A stretch of DNA of 48,316 nucleotides from Ruminococcus sp. (GCA_017404145.1 JAFRCW010000035.1:1-48316); one strand, 5' to 3'; positions 34,136 to 43,415 are shown, numbered from the stretch's first letter. Made by a program: numbers and translations. The notes: generated by a model not told the origin, from the letters alone.

Positions 34136-35071
34136 TTAAAAGATGTCGATTGCCGCGGCTTCGGGCTTCAGCCATTCAAGAATGGATCGCAGGCTGTTCT
34201 CGTCCATCCCGATACCGCCGCCCGAGGTGGGACCCGAGCTGACGTGTAAAAACTTCGCCGCGCCGAGGGAGCTGCTGACCGGATCGCGGTTATAGTTGAA
34301 TACGACCGCGTAGGGATAGGAAACGGTATATTCATACAGCCACTGGGCATCTGTCCAATCGTGTGTGGCGGCGCTGCTGTCGCACAGCAGGTTGTAGTTG
34401 ATGGAGTTGGGATCGGTGACCCAGAACATCGAATTGTCGATGGGATAGTAGGTCAGCGCTGTGCCGGGGTTCGGCTGATGACCGAAGGCGTATTCGATCC
34501 TAAAGGAGCCCTTGGGCGTTACCGCGTCCAGAGGAGCGGAATTACCGACCCCGCCTTCTCCGACAAAGCCGCTGATCGGCTCGAACTTCTTCACCCATAC
34601 GCCGTCGTCGCCCTTTTCATAGGTATAGATCTTGGCGGAGGTACCGGAGGATTCCACAATGATCTCCTGGGTGCCGGAGATACCGGTCGCGACGATGCCC
34701 GCCTTCTTGAGCAGCGTCTCAAACTCTTCCGACTGCTTCGGCGGCTCCGGCGCGGGCGCCTCGGTAGCAGGCGTATCGGCAGGCGCCGCCTCGGTAGAGA
34801 TCTCATCGGGGCTGATCGTCTCCACCGCCAGAGTAGCGGGCGTGATCTCCAAAGGAGACTTCACGTTGACGTTCTGATCCAAATAGGCGAATATCTTATC
34901 GCCGAAGGTGAATACCACCACCAGCGACGCGATCACCACAAAGGTAGCAAGCGCTACGATCACGGGGATCCGGTACTGATGCTCGGTCTTCTTCGTTTTA
35001 TAGTTATGCGGGCTGTGATAGCGCGATTTGTATCTTCGCCGGTTGACGGTTTTGTTGTTTTTATACGCCAT
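34136..35071 (-). CDS. Membrane-anchored L,D-transpeptidase-like protein lacking the catalytic Cys
   Basis: The 311-aa protein has a basic cytoplasmic start, one membrane helix (VIVALATFVVIASLVVVF, residues about 35-55), a Pro/Glu/Ala-rich linker, and a YkuD-like domain. In that domain the substrate region TPKGSFRIEYAFG and a C-terminal HVSSGPTSGGGIGMDENSL segment match the L,D-transpeptidase HxxxxSxGC(I/V) signature, but the cysteine position is Gly (GGC codons at about 34222). Cross-linking by the usual Cys acyl-enzyme would be impossible, so it may bind peptidoglycan or partner proteins only. It is downstream of a PP2C phosphatase in the same operon. The start is ATG 35071. Confidence 0.75.
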   Translation of the reverse strand: MAYKNNKTVNRRRYKSRYHSPHNYKTKKTEHQYRIPVIVALATFVVIASLVVVFTFGDKIFAYLDQNVNVKSPLEITPATLAVETISPDEISTEAAPADTPATEAPAPEPPKQSEEFETLLKKAGIVATGISGTQEIIVESSGTSAKIYTYEKGDDGVWVKKFEPISGFVGEGGVGNSAPLDAVTPKGSFRIEYAFGHQPNPGTALTYYPIDNSMFWVTDPNSINYNLLCDSSAATHDWTDAQWLYEYTVSYPYAVVFNYNRDPVSSSLGAAKFLHVSSGPTSGGGIGMDENSLRSILEWLKPEAAAIDIF

Positions 35072-35115
35072 ATTGTTTACCTCTGGTTTCTCTTTTCGGT
35101 TCTTAGTTCTTAGTT

Positions 35116-35862
35116 CTAAAAGAGTTTGACCTTGCAGACGATCGCGGTAGTGTTATCGACTCCGCCTTTTTCAAGCGCTTTATCGACCAAGTCTCTGCAC
35201 ATAGCGTCGGCAGGTTTCTTCTCTTTCAAAATCTCTTCTATCTCTTCATCGGAAAGCATATCGGACACGCCGTCGGAGCAAAGCAGATAGATATCGCCCG
35301 AGCGGTATTTCGCTTCTGCAAGATACGGAGAAAGCGGTCCCGCCTCCTCGGGCATACCGAGAAATTTGGTGATCGCCTTGCCGCCCCATGAGCGGGCGGT
35401 GTGGTCGACGCTGATCTGTACCAGCTCGCGGCGGGAAAGTCGGTATACGCGCGAATCGCCCGCGTTGAGAATATACACGGCGTTCTGCGCAAACTGCACC
35501 ATCGCCGCTGTCGTGCCCATCAGCACCAGAGAACGCGCCTGGGTCTCCTCTGCGACCTTTTGATTCAGGATCTCACTAAGCTCATAGATATACTCTTCAA
35601 ACTGATCCTTATCCTTCAGAAAATCCGCGGTGTGCGACGCCGCGACAAAAGACGCGACCTCGCCGAGCGCTTCTCCTCCCATACCGTCAAAGACCGCAAA
35701 GCACTCGTTTGAGTCGCTTCTGACCTCGCCGCTGACGACTGCGTCATCAACGGAATCGATCTCTTCTCTGATATGAGCATCGGCGTAGAAGTTGTCCTCG
35801 TTGTTCTTCCTGATCTTTCCGACACTGGAAACACAACCGTATTCAATATGATAGCTTCTCAT
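35116..35862 (-). CDS. PP2C-family protein serine/threonine phosphatase
   Basis: The 248-aa metal-dependent phosphatase shows the ordered motifs KIRKNNEDNFYAD, CFAVFDGMGGEALGEVAS (DGMGG metal ligands), IYLLCSDGVSDMLSDEEI and VDNTTAIVCKVK. Such enzymes usually reverse a PASTA or Hanks-type kinase; none lies in the window. The start ATG 35862 is chosen because upstream codons lie within the preceding gene's 3' end. A ribosome site AAAGG is nine nt upstream. The stop TAG begins an AACTAAG heptamer array. It is the middle gene of a three-gene envelope operon. Confidence 0.93.
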   Translation of the reverse strand: MRSYHIEYGCVSSVGKIRKNNEDNFYADAHIREEIDSVDDAVVSGEVRSDSNECFAVFDGMGGEALGEVASFVAASHTADFLKDKDQFEEYIYELSEILNQKVAEETQARSLVLMGTTAAMVQFAQNAVYILNAGDSRVYRLSRRELVQISVDHTARSWGGKAITKFLGMPEEAGPLSPYLAEAKYRSGDIYLLCSDGVSDMLSDEEIEEILKEKKPADAMCRDLVDKALEKGGVDNTTAIVCKVKLF

Positions 35863-35905
35863 CGCGTGCTGCCTTTCTTTCTCATCATCTGTCAAAAAGC
35901 GGAAG

Positions 35906-37003
35906 TTACTCTTCGACATCCTCTTCGTTTTCGTCTTCGGTATCTTCGCCTTCTTCGGCGTTTGCTTCGGATTCGGTGTCGGGAGCTTCTGTGGGCGCTT
36001 CGGTAGGAGCCTCAGTAGGAGCCTCGGTGAGCGCTGCGGTCTCTGTTGCAAAAGTCTCTTGTGTCGCGTTGGGATTTTTGATATCCGCGGCGTCATAGAA
36101 GCTGTCGGGAACAGTGTGAGTAGGCTCGCCGAAATTATCGAACCGGATCAACAGAGAAAAGCGCTGATCATCCGACTCCAGAGTCATATATACGTTATCC
36201 AGATACCCTTTTTTGGTAATTTCGAAACTCATATTGACCTTTGCTCTGCGCAGGGTGCTGCGGTTAAGCTCGATCTTCTCATAAAACCTATCATAGTCGG
36301 ATGACTTGAAAAACGCCGAAGCCGACATATTCTCCAAAAGCGTCAAAAACGCATCCATGTCCAGATCATATGCGTAAGTGGTCGACAGATCTGTCTCTGT
36401 TACCTTCATATGAGTGATTCCGTTTTCGGTAGCGAAACGGGGGAAAATCTTTCCCAGAAGGGAGCTGAACTCTACCGAGGAATACTTCTCGGTAATGCCC
36501 AAAAATCTCAGAAACGAGTTAGTATCAAAATAGCCGTGGCGCAAATCCACATAAAAGTCCATAAAATCCAAGACCTGAGAATTGACGTTTTTGATATACC
36601 ACTGATCGTTGTAACAGCTGCCCTCATAGTTCATTCCCTCCTGAGAGAGCGTCACGCCCTGATAGGTATAGTCATTATAGTCAGCGTCATAAGCCATCGT
36701 GATCTCTTGTCCCTTGATCTTCGCGGAACCGTCAAATACCATCTGGTTCTCATCATTCAGGACAGCTTCCACATGAAAATCACAGCCCGAGTCAATATCC
36801 TTTGTAAAAGCGTAGGACAGCTTGGCAACAGGCGTATTCTTACTGATATAGATCGTGATACCGATCGCGATAATCGCCATCAGTACAATACCGACACCGA
36901 TAAAAACCAAAGGTCTGTGGACAACATACCACGGGATCTGAGGCTCGTCTTCATAGTAGCTTTTCGGCTGATATCGCTTTTTAAATAAAGGAAATAACGC
37001 CAA
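35906..37003 (-). CDS. Membrane-anchored protein with TEAP-repeat, acidic tail
   Basis: The 365-aa protein has a short cytoplasmic N-terminus, one membrane helix (PLVFIGVGIVLMAIIAIGITIYI, split residues about 31-55) and a large extracellular region. The tail has four TEAP-like repeats ending in a long Glu/Asp run (EEGEDTEDENEEDVEE). I recognise no family. The extracellular domain (residues 60-320) is beta-rich and could be a lipoprotein-like sensor or adhesion module. It is the first gene of the operon with the PP2C phosphatase and the L,D-transpeptidase-like gene, with 43-nt gaps, so it may be a regulated cell-envelope protein. Confidence 0.7.
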   Translation of the reverse strand: MALFPLFKKRYQPKSYYEDEPQIPWYVVHRPLVFIGVGIVLMAIIAIGITIYISKNTPVAKLSYAFTKDIDSGCDFHVEAVLNDENQMVFDGSAKIKGQEITMAYDADYNDYTYQGVTLSQEGMNYEGSCYNDQWYIKNVNSQVLDFMDFYVDLRHGYFDTNSFLRFLGITEKYSSVEFSSLLGKIFPRFATENGITHMKVTETDLSTTYAYDLDMDAFLTLLENMSASAFFKSSDYDRFYEKIELNRSTLRRAKVNMSFEITKKGYLDNVYMTLESDDQRFSLLIRFDNFGEPTHTVPDSFYDAADIKNPNATQETFATETAALTEAPTEAPTEAPTEAPDTESEANAEEGEDTEDENEEDVEE

Positions 37004-37066
37004 GATGTCCTTCTCCTTTCGGATATCATTTTACAGTTTACAAACTTTCCCATTATAATTAGATAT

Positions 37067-37096
37067 ATTATATCAAAAAACAAGTGTTCTTGTCAA
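37067..37096 (-). promoter_or_regulatory. Promoter of the envelope operon
   Basis: TTGACA (37091-37096) and TATAAT (37067-37072) on the minus strand have an 18-bp spacer, giving a start near 37060, about 57 nt upstream of the ATG at 37003. Confidence 0.8.
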
Positions 37097-37137
37097 CTTG
37101 GAATACAGAATAGTTCTTTACAGTTTTGCAATTATTA

Positions 37138-37166
37138 TTGCTTTTTAGAATTAAATCATATATAAT
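37138..37166 (+). promoter_or_regulatory. Promoter of the dockerin-esterase
   Basis: TTGCTT (37138-37143) and TATAAT (37161-37166) have a 17-bp spacer, 53 nt upstream of the ATG. Confidence 0.75.
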
Positions 37167-37218
37167 GATACTCGATGTATTCTCTACACAATATCTTGGC
37201 AATAAACAGGGGTAAAAA

Positions 37219-38715
37219 ATGAAAAAGCGCGTTATATTATTATCTCTCACCGTATTGGTTTTATCAGCATTACTGTTCTCTTTTACCGCGGGCGCGGTAA
37301 CGCTGGGCGATGTGGACGGCGATAACGTCGTCTCCGTTCTGGACGCAACGATGATCCAGAAGCACCTCGCCAGCATTCTGACTTTAACCGCCGAACAAAA
37401 ACAGGCGGGTATGGTAGAAAACGGTAAGACGATTTCCGTCATTGACGCGACACTGATCCAGAAAAAGCTTGCGTCGATCATCGATCATTTTCCCGTACAG
37501 GATCTGCTTCCTCCCACCGAGGAAGCAACCGCCTTACCGACGCAGCCTCTCACAGAAGCAGCGACGATTGCCCCGACACAGCCCGCCACCGAGAAGGAAG
37601 AGGTGACCAAGGTGAGCGAAAAGGTAGATATCTACTTCTCCAACAATAAAAACTGGACTGCCGTCAACGCGTATCTCTACTCAAGCGAAACAGGCGACAA
37701 CGCCTCTGCATGGCCGGGGAGCGCGATGAAGCTGTATACCACCAACAGTTATGATGAAAAAATCTATAAAATGACGGTAGACGTCAGCAAATTTGACCGC
37801 GTCATCTTCAACAACGGCAGCGCCCAAACAACAGACACGCCGGTCACTAAGGCGTCCTCCGGCTACTTTATCATGGCGCAGCAGGGTAAGAAATTCGTCG
37901 CGGGCGTTTATCCCTACGGTCAGAATAACGAAGGCAGTATCAAAACCATCCAGATGGAATACGCCAAAGGCTACAATAAGAACGTCTATATCTGGACGCC
38001 CGAGGGCTACAACGCTGAGGATAAAACAAAGAAATACTCCGTTCTCTATATGTGCGACGGTCAAAACCTCTTTGACCCGACCATCCCCCGCTCTGCCGAG
38101 AATGAGTGGGAGTGTGATGAGTCTGTTCTCTCTCTGATGCAGAACGGCGGCGACGGCGTGATCGTTGTCGGTATTGACAATTCCAACAACAAGCGTGATT
38201 CGGAATTGACGCCCAATCTCGGAAAGGTCTCCGCGATCGCGCAGTCTTACGGCAGCTATGAAAACGGCACCGGCGCTTACTATGCCGACTTCGTCGTTCA
38301 CAAGGTTGTTCCCTATATTGAAGAAAACTATAACACCAACTTGATCCGCGGCATCGCGGGATCCTCATCCGGCGGTATCGAAGCGTTCTATATCGGTATC
38401 GAGAATATGGATATGTTCCGCTATATCGGCGCGCTGTCTCCCGCCTTTGTCCTGTATGACGAGGATGTATGGAGCGCGTATCTGAACCAAAAGGACTTTA
38501 CCGGCGACGTACCGAGAATCTATATCTACAACGGCAAGGGCGACGCACTGGAAAAAGAGCTGTACAAAAATGCGTTCAATATGGTGAAATGGCTGAAAGC
38601 CGCCGGATATGACGGGACTAAGATCTACACCGCAGAGGACACCGACGCAACGCATAATGAGCTTTTCTGGGCGCTGTACTTCCCCGAGATGCTGTCATTC
38701 GGGCTGGACGTCTGA
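37219..38715 (+). CDS. Secreted esterase with N-terminal dockerin-like and CBM26-like modules
   Basis: The 498-aa protein has a signal peptide (residues 1-26) and then a dockerin-like pair: LGDVDGDNVVSVLDATMIQKH and a second loop ENGKTISVIDATLIQKKLASI. A Thr/Pro linker (TQPATE) follows, then a starch-binding-type module (VDIYFSNNKNWTAVNAYLYSS...SAWPGSAM, CBM25/26 style). From about residue 245 there is an alpha/beta-hydrolase of the esterase-D/feruloyl-esterase type with nucleophile GSSSGG and catalytic His in DATHNELFW. It should deacylate plant or starch-associated polysaccharide in a cellulosome-like assembly. The dockerin at the N-terminus is unusual; most are C-terminal. Start ATG 37219. 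Confidence 0.9.
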   Translation: MKKRVILLSLTVLVLSALLFSFTAGAVTLGDVDGDNVVSVLDATMIQKHLASILTLTAEQKQAGMVENGKTISVIDATLIQKKLASIIDHFPVQDLLPPTEEATALPTQPLTEAATIAPTQPATEKEEVTKVSEKVDIYFSNNKNWTAVNAYLYSSETGDNASAWPGSAMKLYTTNSYDEKIYKMTVDVSKFDRVIFNNGSAQTTDTPVTKASSGYFIMAQQGKKFVAGVYPYGQNNEGSIKTIQMEYAKGYNKNVYIWTPEGYNAEDKTKKYSVLYMCDGQNLFDPTIPRSAENEWECDESVLSLMQNGGDGVIVVGIDNSNNKRDSELTPNLGKVSAIAQSYGSYENGTGAYYADFVVHKVVPYIEENYNTNLIRGIAGSSSGGIEAFYIGIENMDMFRYIGALSPAFVLYDEDVWSAYLNQKDFTGDVPRIYIYNGKGDALEKELYKNAFNMVKWLKAAGYDGTKIYTAEDTDATHNELFWALYFPEMLSFGLDV

Positions 38716-38717
38716 TG

Positions 38718-38778
38718 ATAACGAAGAACTAAGAAATAAGAGCTAAGAACAATAGTTACTCGCTTTGCTCGAACAATT
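38718..38778. repeat. AACTAAG heptamer array and 20-bp dispersed repeat
   Basis: About four AACTAAG-type heptamers (38724-38752) begin ten bases after the esterase stop and are followed by a GTTACTCGCTTTGCTCGAAC copy (38756-38775). Confidence 0.7.
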
Positions 38779-38797
38779 ATAATACTGTTAAATGAAA

Positions 38798-38825
38798 GGC
38801 AGGAGCTTCGATGGAAACTCCTGCC
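38798..38825. terminator. Bidirectional terminator between the esterase and RluA genes
   Basis: GGCAGGAG / CTCCTGCC forms the stem; a T-rich tract follows on the minus strand (CTTTCATTT), and a weaker one follows on the plus strand. Confidence 0.7.
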
Positions 38826-38848
38826 TCAATATTTGTGTCAATAGGAAT

Positions 38849-38905
38849 CAGGTGTGGACAAAGTCCGCCCTTCGTTCTTATTTCTTATTTCTTAGTTCTT
38901 AGTTT
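38849..38905. repeat. GC hairpin and heptamer array encoding the RluA C-terminus
   Basis: A GTGTGGACAAAGTCCGCC hairpin (38851-38868) precedes a TTCTTAG/TTCTTAT array (38873-38903). The RluA stop and last codons (LRTKK) lie in this array. Confidence 0.75.
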
Positions 38906-39520
38906 GATAGTGATTTCTTCTCCCGTATAGGGGTGGACAAAACGGATCTCGTCGCTGTACAGTTCAATGAAGGATTTGATCCTGCTGCCGTAGCGGCGGT
39001 CGCCGACCACCGGCATTTTACGGGAAGCAAACTGCGCTCTGATCTGATGCGTTCTTCCGGTGAACAGCTCGATCCTGACAGTAGACACTGCCAGCCCTTC
39101 GATATTCTCCGCAGAAAGCACCTCATAGGAGAGCTTCGCTTGTTTCACACCGTGACGTTCGCGTCTGACGACATAGGTTTTGTTATTCCTGCGGTCATAG
39201 AAAAGCAGATCCTCAAAAACGCCGCTCTGATACGCGGGCACTCCCTCGATCTTCGCGAGATAAAACTTTCGGACTTCTCCCGCGCGGATCTGTTCACAGA
39301 GTTTCTTCGCGCAGGCGGAGGTCTTGGCGTACAGGATCACTCCGCGAGTTGTACGATCCAGACGGTGAACGGGATAGATCTGTGCCGGTTCGCCCTTTTC
39401 TCTTCGGTATTCCCTTAATATCGCAGGCAGAGCGTCTTTTCCCTCTCCCTCGGACAATATGCCGTAAGGCTTATTGACCGCCAGCATATATTCATCTTCA
39501 AAAAGCACCCTCGGCTTCAT
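38885..39520 (-). CDS. RluA-family 23S rRNA pseudouridine synthase
   Basis: The 211-aa protein has the family signature HRLDRTTRGVILYAKT (catalytic Asp in HRLD), with the supporting FTGRTHQIRAQFA motif. It isomerises specific uridines in rRNA or tRNA; the exact target cannot be told from sequence. There is no S4 domain, as in the short RluA/TruC group. The start ATG 39520 overlaps the fhs stop by one base (TGATG), so it is translationally coupled to fhs. The C-terminal codons and stop lie in a TTCTTAT heptamer array. Confidence 0.92.
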   Translation of the reverse strand: MKPRVLFEDEYMLAVNKPYGILSEGEGKDALPAILREYRREKGEPAQIYPVHRLDRTTRGVILYAKTSACAKKLCEQIRAGEVRKFYLAKIEGVPAYQSGVFEDLLFYDRRNNKTYVVRRERHGVKQAKLSYEVLSAENIEGLAVSTVRIELFTGRTHQIRAQFASRKMPVVGDRRYGSRIKSFIELYSDEIRFVHPYTGEEITIKLRTKK

Positions 39521-41187
39521 CAGAACAGTCCCGAGATCACGCCGTCGTTGCTGATGTCGATCCGCTCGGCGGAGGGAGATTTCGGCAGTCCGGGCAATGT
39601 CATAATTTCTCCGGTCAGGACAACGATAAAGCCTGCTCCCGCGGAAATTCTCACGTTTTTGACCTCTACTTCAAAGCCCTCCGGCGCGCACAGCTGCGTC
39701 GGATCGTCGGAAAAGCTATACTGCGTCTTTGCGATACAAACAGGCAGAGAGGCGTATCCGAGAAGAGTGAGCTTTTTGATCTCCTGCCTCGCTTGCTTGG
39801 AGTAAAAAACCGACGCGCCGCGGTAGACCTTTTTCACAACCGTGCCGATCTTTTCTTCGATGGAACAGTCCAGCGGATAGGAGAAAGTGAAATGCTCCGC
39901 GCTTTCTTCGGTACACAGCCTGATGACCTCGCGCGCCAGCTCAAGACCGCCTTCGCCGCCCTTTGCCCAGACGTCGGAGAGCACGACATTCACGCCGAGC
40001 TCCCTGCATTTTTTGATGACAAGCTCCATCTCCGCCTGAGTGTCGGTCGGGAACTTGTTCAGCGCGACGACACAGGGAAGATGAAATACATTTTTCACGT
40101 TGTCGACATGACGGAGCAGATTCGGCAGACCTTTCTCTAAAGCGGCTAAGTTCTCTGCGCTGAGATCCTTTTTATCCACGCCGCCGTGCATCTTCAAGGC
40201 TCTGACGGTAGCGACGATCACCGCCGCATCCGGTCTGAAACCGGCGTAGCGGCATTTGATATCGAGGAATTTCTCCGCGCCGAGATCCGCGCCGAAGCCC
40301 GCTTCGGTAACGGTATACTCCGACAGCGCCATCGCCGTTTTGGTCGCGGCGACGGAGTTGCATCCGTGCGCGATATTCGCGAAAGGACCGCCGTGTACAA
40401 GGGCGGGAGTACCTTCTAACGTTTGTACCAGATTCGGCTTGATCGCGTCTTTCAAAAGCGCCGCCATCGCGCCCGCGGCTTTCAGGTCGCCGGCGGTAAC
40501 GGGCTGATCGTCATAAGTATAGCCGACGATGATTTTGGACAGTCTTTCTTTCAGGTCGTCGATAGAAGAAGAAAGGCACAAAACCGCCATCACCTCAGAG
40601 GCGACGGTGATATCATAGCCGTCCTCTCTGGGCGTTCCGTTGACCTTTCCGCCCAAGCCGTCAACCACAAAACGCAGCTGGCGGTCATTCATATCGACAC
40701 AGCGTCTCCAGGTAATCTTTCTGGTATCGATCCCGAGCGCGTTGCCGTGATGAATATGGTTGTCCAGCATCGCGGCGAGCAGGTTGTTCGCTGCGCCGAC
40801 CGCGTGAAAGTCTCCGGTAAAGTGCAGGTTGATATCCTCCATCGGCACCACCTGGGCGTATCCGCCGCCCGCGGCGCCGCCTTTGATACCGAACACGGGA
40901 CCCAGGGACGGTTCTCTTAACGCGACCGTCGCGGTCTTGCCTATCCTCCTCAGCGCGTCGGCAAGACCGATGGTGGTAGTGGTCTTACCCTCGCCGGCAG
41001 GGGTAGGGGTCATCGCGGTAACAAGGATCAGCTTGTTATCCTCTCGTCTTTTCTCACTTAATCTCAGAGAAAGCTTCGCCTTATAATTCCCGTAGTATTC
41101 AAAGTCCTGTTCGGAAATGCCCGCCGCATCGGCAATCTCTCCGATGGGCTTCATCTTACAGCTCTGGGCGATCTCAATATCTGTCAT
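39520..41187 (-). CDS. fhs: Formate--tetrahydrofolate ligase
   Basis: The 555-aa enzyme forms 10-formyl-THF from formate, THF and ATP, feeding purine synthesis, initiator-tRNA formylation, or acetogenic C1 flow. It has the ATP loop [18 protein letters not shown], the folate/formate segments [19 protein letters not shown] and HFTGDFHAV, and the conserved C-terminal [22 protein letters not shown]. The length matches the family. The start ATG 41187 lies six nt after AAGGAG. The frame open to 41244 lacks a ribosome site. It is upstream of an RluA gene in a two-gene unit. Confidence 0.97.
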   Translation of the reverse strand: MTDIEIAQSCKMKPIGEIADAAGISEQDFEYYGNYKAKLSLRLSEKRREDNKLILVTAMTPTPAGEGKTTTTIGLADALRRIGKTATVALREPSLGPVFGIKGGAAGGGYAQVVPMEDINLHFTGDFHAVGAANNLLAAMLDNHIHHGNALGIDTRKITWRRCVDMNDRQLRFVVDGLGGKVNGTPREDGYDITVASEVMAVLCLSSSIDDLKERLSKIIVGYTYDDQPVTAGDLKAAGAMAALLKDAIKPNLVQTLEGTPALVHGGPFANIAHGCNSVAATKTAMALSEYTVTEAGFGADLGAEKFLDIKCRYAGFRPDAAVIVATVRALKMHGGVDKKDLSAENLAALEKGLPNLLRHVDNVKNVFHLPCVVALNKFPTDTQAEMELVIKKCRELGVNVVLSDVWAKGGEGGLELAREVIRLCTEESAEHFTFSYPLDCSIEEKIGTVVKKVYRGASVFYSKQARQEIKKLTLLGYASLPVCIAKTQYSFSDDPTQLCAPEGFEVEVKNVRISAGAGFIVVLTGEIMTLPGLPKSPSAERIDISNDGVISGLF

Positions 41188-41314
41188 GGTGATTCTCCTT
41201 ATGTGTTTTGCCGGAAAAACGCAGATTTTCCATAATAGCATCATTATAAACGAAAATAGTTCGAACAGTCAAGAAACGTAACAAAATTTATATTTTTTAT
41301 TTCTCCGAAATCTA

Positions 41315-41343
41315 TTGCAAATAACAGCGGAATATAGTAGAAT
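41315..41343 (+). promoter_or_regulatory. xpt promoter
   Basis: TTGCAA (41315-41320) and TAGAAT (41338-41343) have a 17-bp spacer. Only about 28 nt separate the start site from the ATG, so there is no room for a purine riboswitch. Confidence 0.75.
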
Positions 41344-41377
41344 TTTAGTATCAGATTTACAATGGGGTGGCATATTT

Positions 41378-41950
41378 ATGAAACTGTTGGAAGATCGTAT
41401 TTTAAAAGACGGTATCGTCAGAGAAGGCAACATCCTGAAGGTTGACAGCTTTATCAACCATCAGATCGACGTTCTGTTCATCCGACAGCTTGCCAAAGAA
41501 TTCAAGCGGCTTTATGAGGGCGAGGAGATTACCAAGATCCTCACCATCGAGGCGTCCGGCATCGGTATCGCCTGTATTGTCGCGGAGGAATTCGGCGTTC
41601 CCGTTGTGTTCGCGAAAAAGACCAAAACCGTCAATATCGCGAACGACGTCTATACCACCAAGGTTGAGTCCTTCACCCATAAAAACGTCTATGACATCAT
41701 CGTCGCGAAAGACTTTCTGAACGCAGAGGACAAGATCCTGATCATCGACGACTTCCTCGCTAAGGGCTCCGCGCTCAAGGGTCTGATCGAGCTGATCCGC
41801 TTTGCGGGCGCCACCATCGTCGGTGCGGGTATCATCATCGAGAAAGCGTATCAGGAAGGCGGCGGACTGATCCGCGATATGGGCGTCAGGGTAGAGTCCT
41901 TAGCAAGAATCAAGAGTATGAACGAAGGCAAAATCGAGTTCATTAGCTGA
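41378..41950 (+). CDS. xpt: Xanthine phosphoribosyltransferase
   Basis: The 190-aa type I PRTase salvages xanthine with PRPP to XMP. It has the LTIEASGIGIACIVAEEFGVPVVFAKK segment typical of Xpt and the PRPP loop ILIIDDFLAKGSALKGL. The start ATG 41378 follows GGGGTGG. The gene stands alone with its own promoter; the FN3-transpeptidase gene follows 37 nt later and may be co-transcribed. Confidence 0.95.
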   Translation: MKLLEDRILKDGIVREGNILKVDSFINHQIDVLFIRQLAKEFKRLYEGEEITKILTIEASGIGIACIVAEEFGVPVVFAKKTKTVNIANDVYTTKVESFTHKNVYDIIVAKDFLNAEDKILIIDDFLAKGSALKGLIELIRFAGATIVGAGIIIEKAYQEGGGLIRDMGVRVESLARIKSMNEGKIEFIS

Positions 41951-41987
41951 ATCCTTTTGACAGAATCCAAAGAAATGAGTGAAAACA

Positions 41988-43370
41988 ATGAGAATATCGA
42001 CAAGACGGATCCTTTGCCTTGCGCTTGCCTTGATTACGGTTTTTTCCGCGGCAGCGATTTCTGCGGGAGCAAAGGTCACATCGAACTTTCCGAACACAAC
42101 TCCCAAGCAGATCAGCATATCGGGAGCCGTCTCAGGAAAACAAGGAACCGATTCCGCCAATCTCGGAATCGTACAGAATATCAAGGCACAGTCATACTAC
42201 ACCGATAAGATCAGCCTGAGCTGGTCCGCGCTCGATGGCGCGATGGGCTATAACGTGTACTATAAAAGCCTCGATACCGCCGGCGCCAAGCTCGCTTTGC
42301 TGACGTCCACCAAGTCGACCTCCGTAACGATGAACAATCTGACCGCGGGCTCGAAATGGGAATTTGAGATCTGCGGCTATACCATCGTCAACGGCGTTGT
42401 CTGTGAAGGCAAAACCACTGTCTACCAGACCGGCACCAAGCCCGAAGACGTCCCCGGTATGTGGCTGACGCGCGCTTCACAGCATATTTGGTTTCGGTGG
42501 ACAAGGGTCTCCAAGGCTGACGGATATTATATCTATCGAAAAGATTCTTCCTCCGGATTCAAGAAAATCAAGGATTTCACAGCCTCCGATACAGAGTTTG
42601 AAGATACCGGCTCCTCCGTCGGCAACACATATACCTATCGTGTGGAAGCATATATCAATGTAGGAGGGCAGACTCTGACAGGAGGCTATAACGAGCTTAT
42701 CGCAGTCGACGGTCTGTGCGCTCCCGGAAACAGAGGCTCTATGTCTATGATCTCAAAGGCATACCTCAGATGGTCGGAGAACGACTATGCGGACGGATAT
42801 GAGATCCAGCATTCCTCCGATCAAAAAACCTATACCACACTTGTAAGCACCTACAAAACCTTCTACAATACGCCGCGATTCAATAACGGTACACACTACT
42901 TCAGAATCATCCCCTATGCCGTACGCAACGGAAAGAAAGTCTACGGCACCTATACCAAGATGTCGCTCTATATCAGCGACACAGCGTACGGCGAGTATGT
43001 CGGCACCACCTATGTCGCTATCTGTATCGAATCTCAGTATATGTGGTATTATAAGAACAATAATCTGGTAGTATCCACTTCTGTCGTAACGGGAAACTAT
43101 AACTCTATGGATACGCCCAAGGGCTATCACAGTGTTCAGAGCAAAGCGTCGCCCTGTACGCTCGTCGGCGACGGTTATGTCAGCTATGTCGACTACTGGA
43201 TCGCCTTTATCGGCTCCGGCTACGGTATTCACGACGCGTCGTGGCGTTCGGAATTCGGCGGAGAAATTTATAAGGGCAACGGCTCCCACGGCTGTGTCAA
43301 CACCCCATATAACGCGGTTCAAACGATCTACAACAATATCTCGGTCGGCACCCCGGTTATCGTGTATTAA
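41988..43370 (+). CDS. Secreted FN3-domain L,D-transpeptidase
   Basis: The 460-aa protein (an alternative GTG start at 41979 adds three residues) has a signal peptide (CLALALITVFSAAAISAGA). It then has three fibronectin-III-like repeats, each with SLSWSALDGAMGYNVYY-, WFRWTRVSKADGYYIY- or YLRWSENDYADGYEIQ-type strands. A C-terminal YkuD domain from about residue 350 follows, with VDYWIAFIGSGYGIHDASW and the complete active site GSHGCVNTP (His-Gly-Cys). It should form 3-3 cross-links or attach proteins to peptidoglycan. In contrast to the gene at 34136 it keeps its cysteine. The ribosome site before ATG 41988 is weak (GAGTGA). Confidence 0.9.
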   Translation: MRISTRRILCLALALITVFSAAAISAGAKVTSNFPNTTPKQISISGAVSGKQGTDSANLGIVQNIKAQSYYTDKISLSWSALDGAMGYNVYYKSLDTAGAKLALLTSTKSTSVTMNNLTAGSKWEFEICGYTIVNGVVCEGKTTVYQTGTKPEDVPGMWLTRASQHIWFRWTRVSKADGYYIYRKDSSSGFKKIKDFTASDTEFEDTGSSVGNTYTYRVEAYINVGGQTLTGGYNELIAVDGLCAPGNRGSMSMISKAYLRWSENDYADGYEIQHSSDQKTYTTLVSTYKTFYNTPRFNNGTHYFRIIPYAVRNGKKVYGTYTKMSLYISDTAYGEYVGTTYVAICIESQYMWYYKNNNLVVSTSVVTGNYNSMDTPKGYHSVQSKASPCTLVGDGYVSYVDYWIAFIGSGYGIHDASWRSEFGGEIYKGNGSHGCVNTPYNAVQTIYNNISVGTPVIVY

Positions 43371-43388
43371 GTAAATATCAACTTGAAG

Positions 43389-43415
43389 AATCCCTCACGA
43401 AAGTGGGGGATTTTA
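43389..43415 (+). terminator. Terminator after the FN3-transpeptidase gene
   Basis: AATCCCTCAC / GTGGGGGATT forms the stem, followed by TTTATT. Confidence 0.85.

Noticed and set aside
41260..41377. Purine riboswitch before xpt
   Set aside because: Only about 28 nt lie between the promoter's start site and the ATG, and no three-way-junction motif is present.
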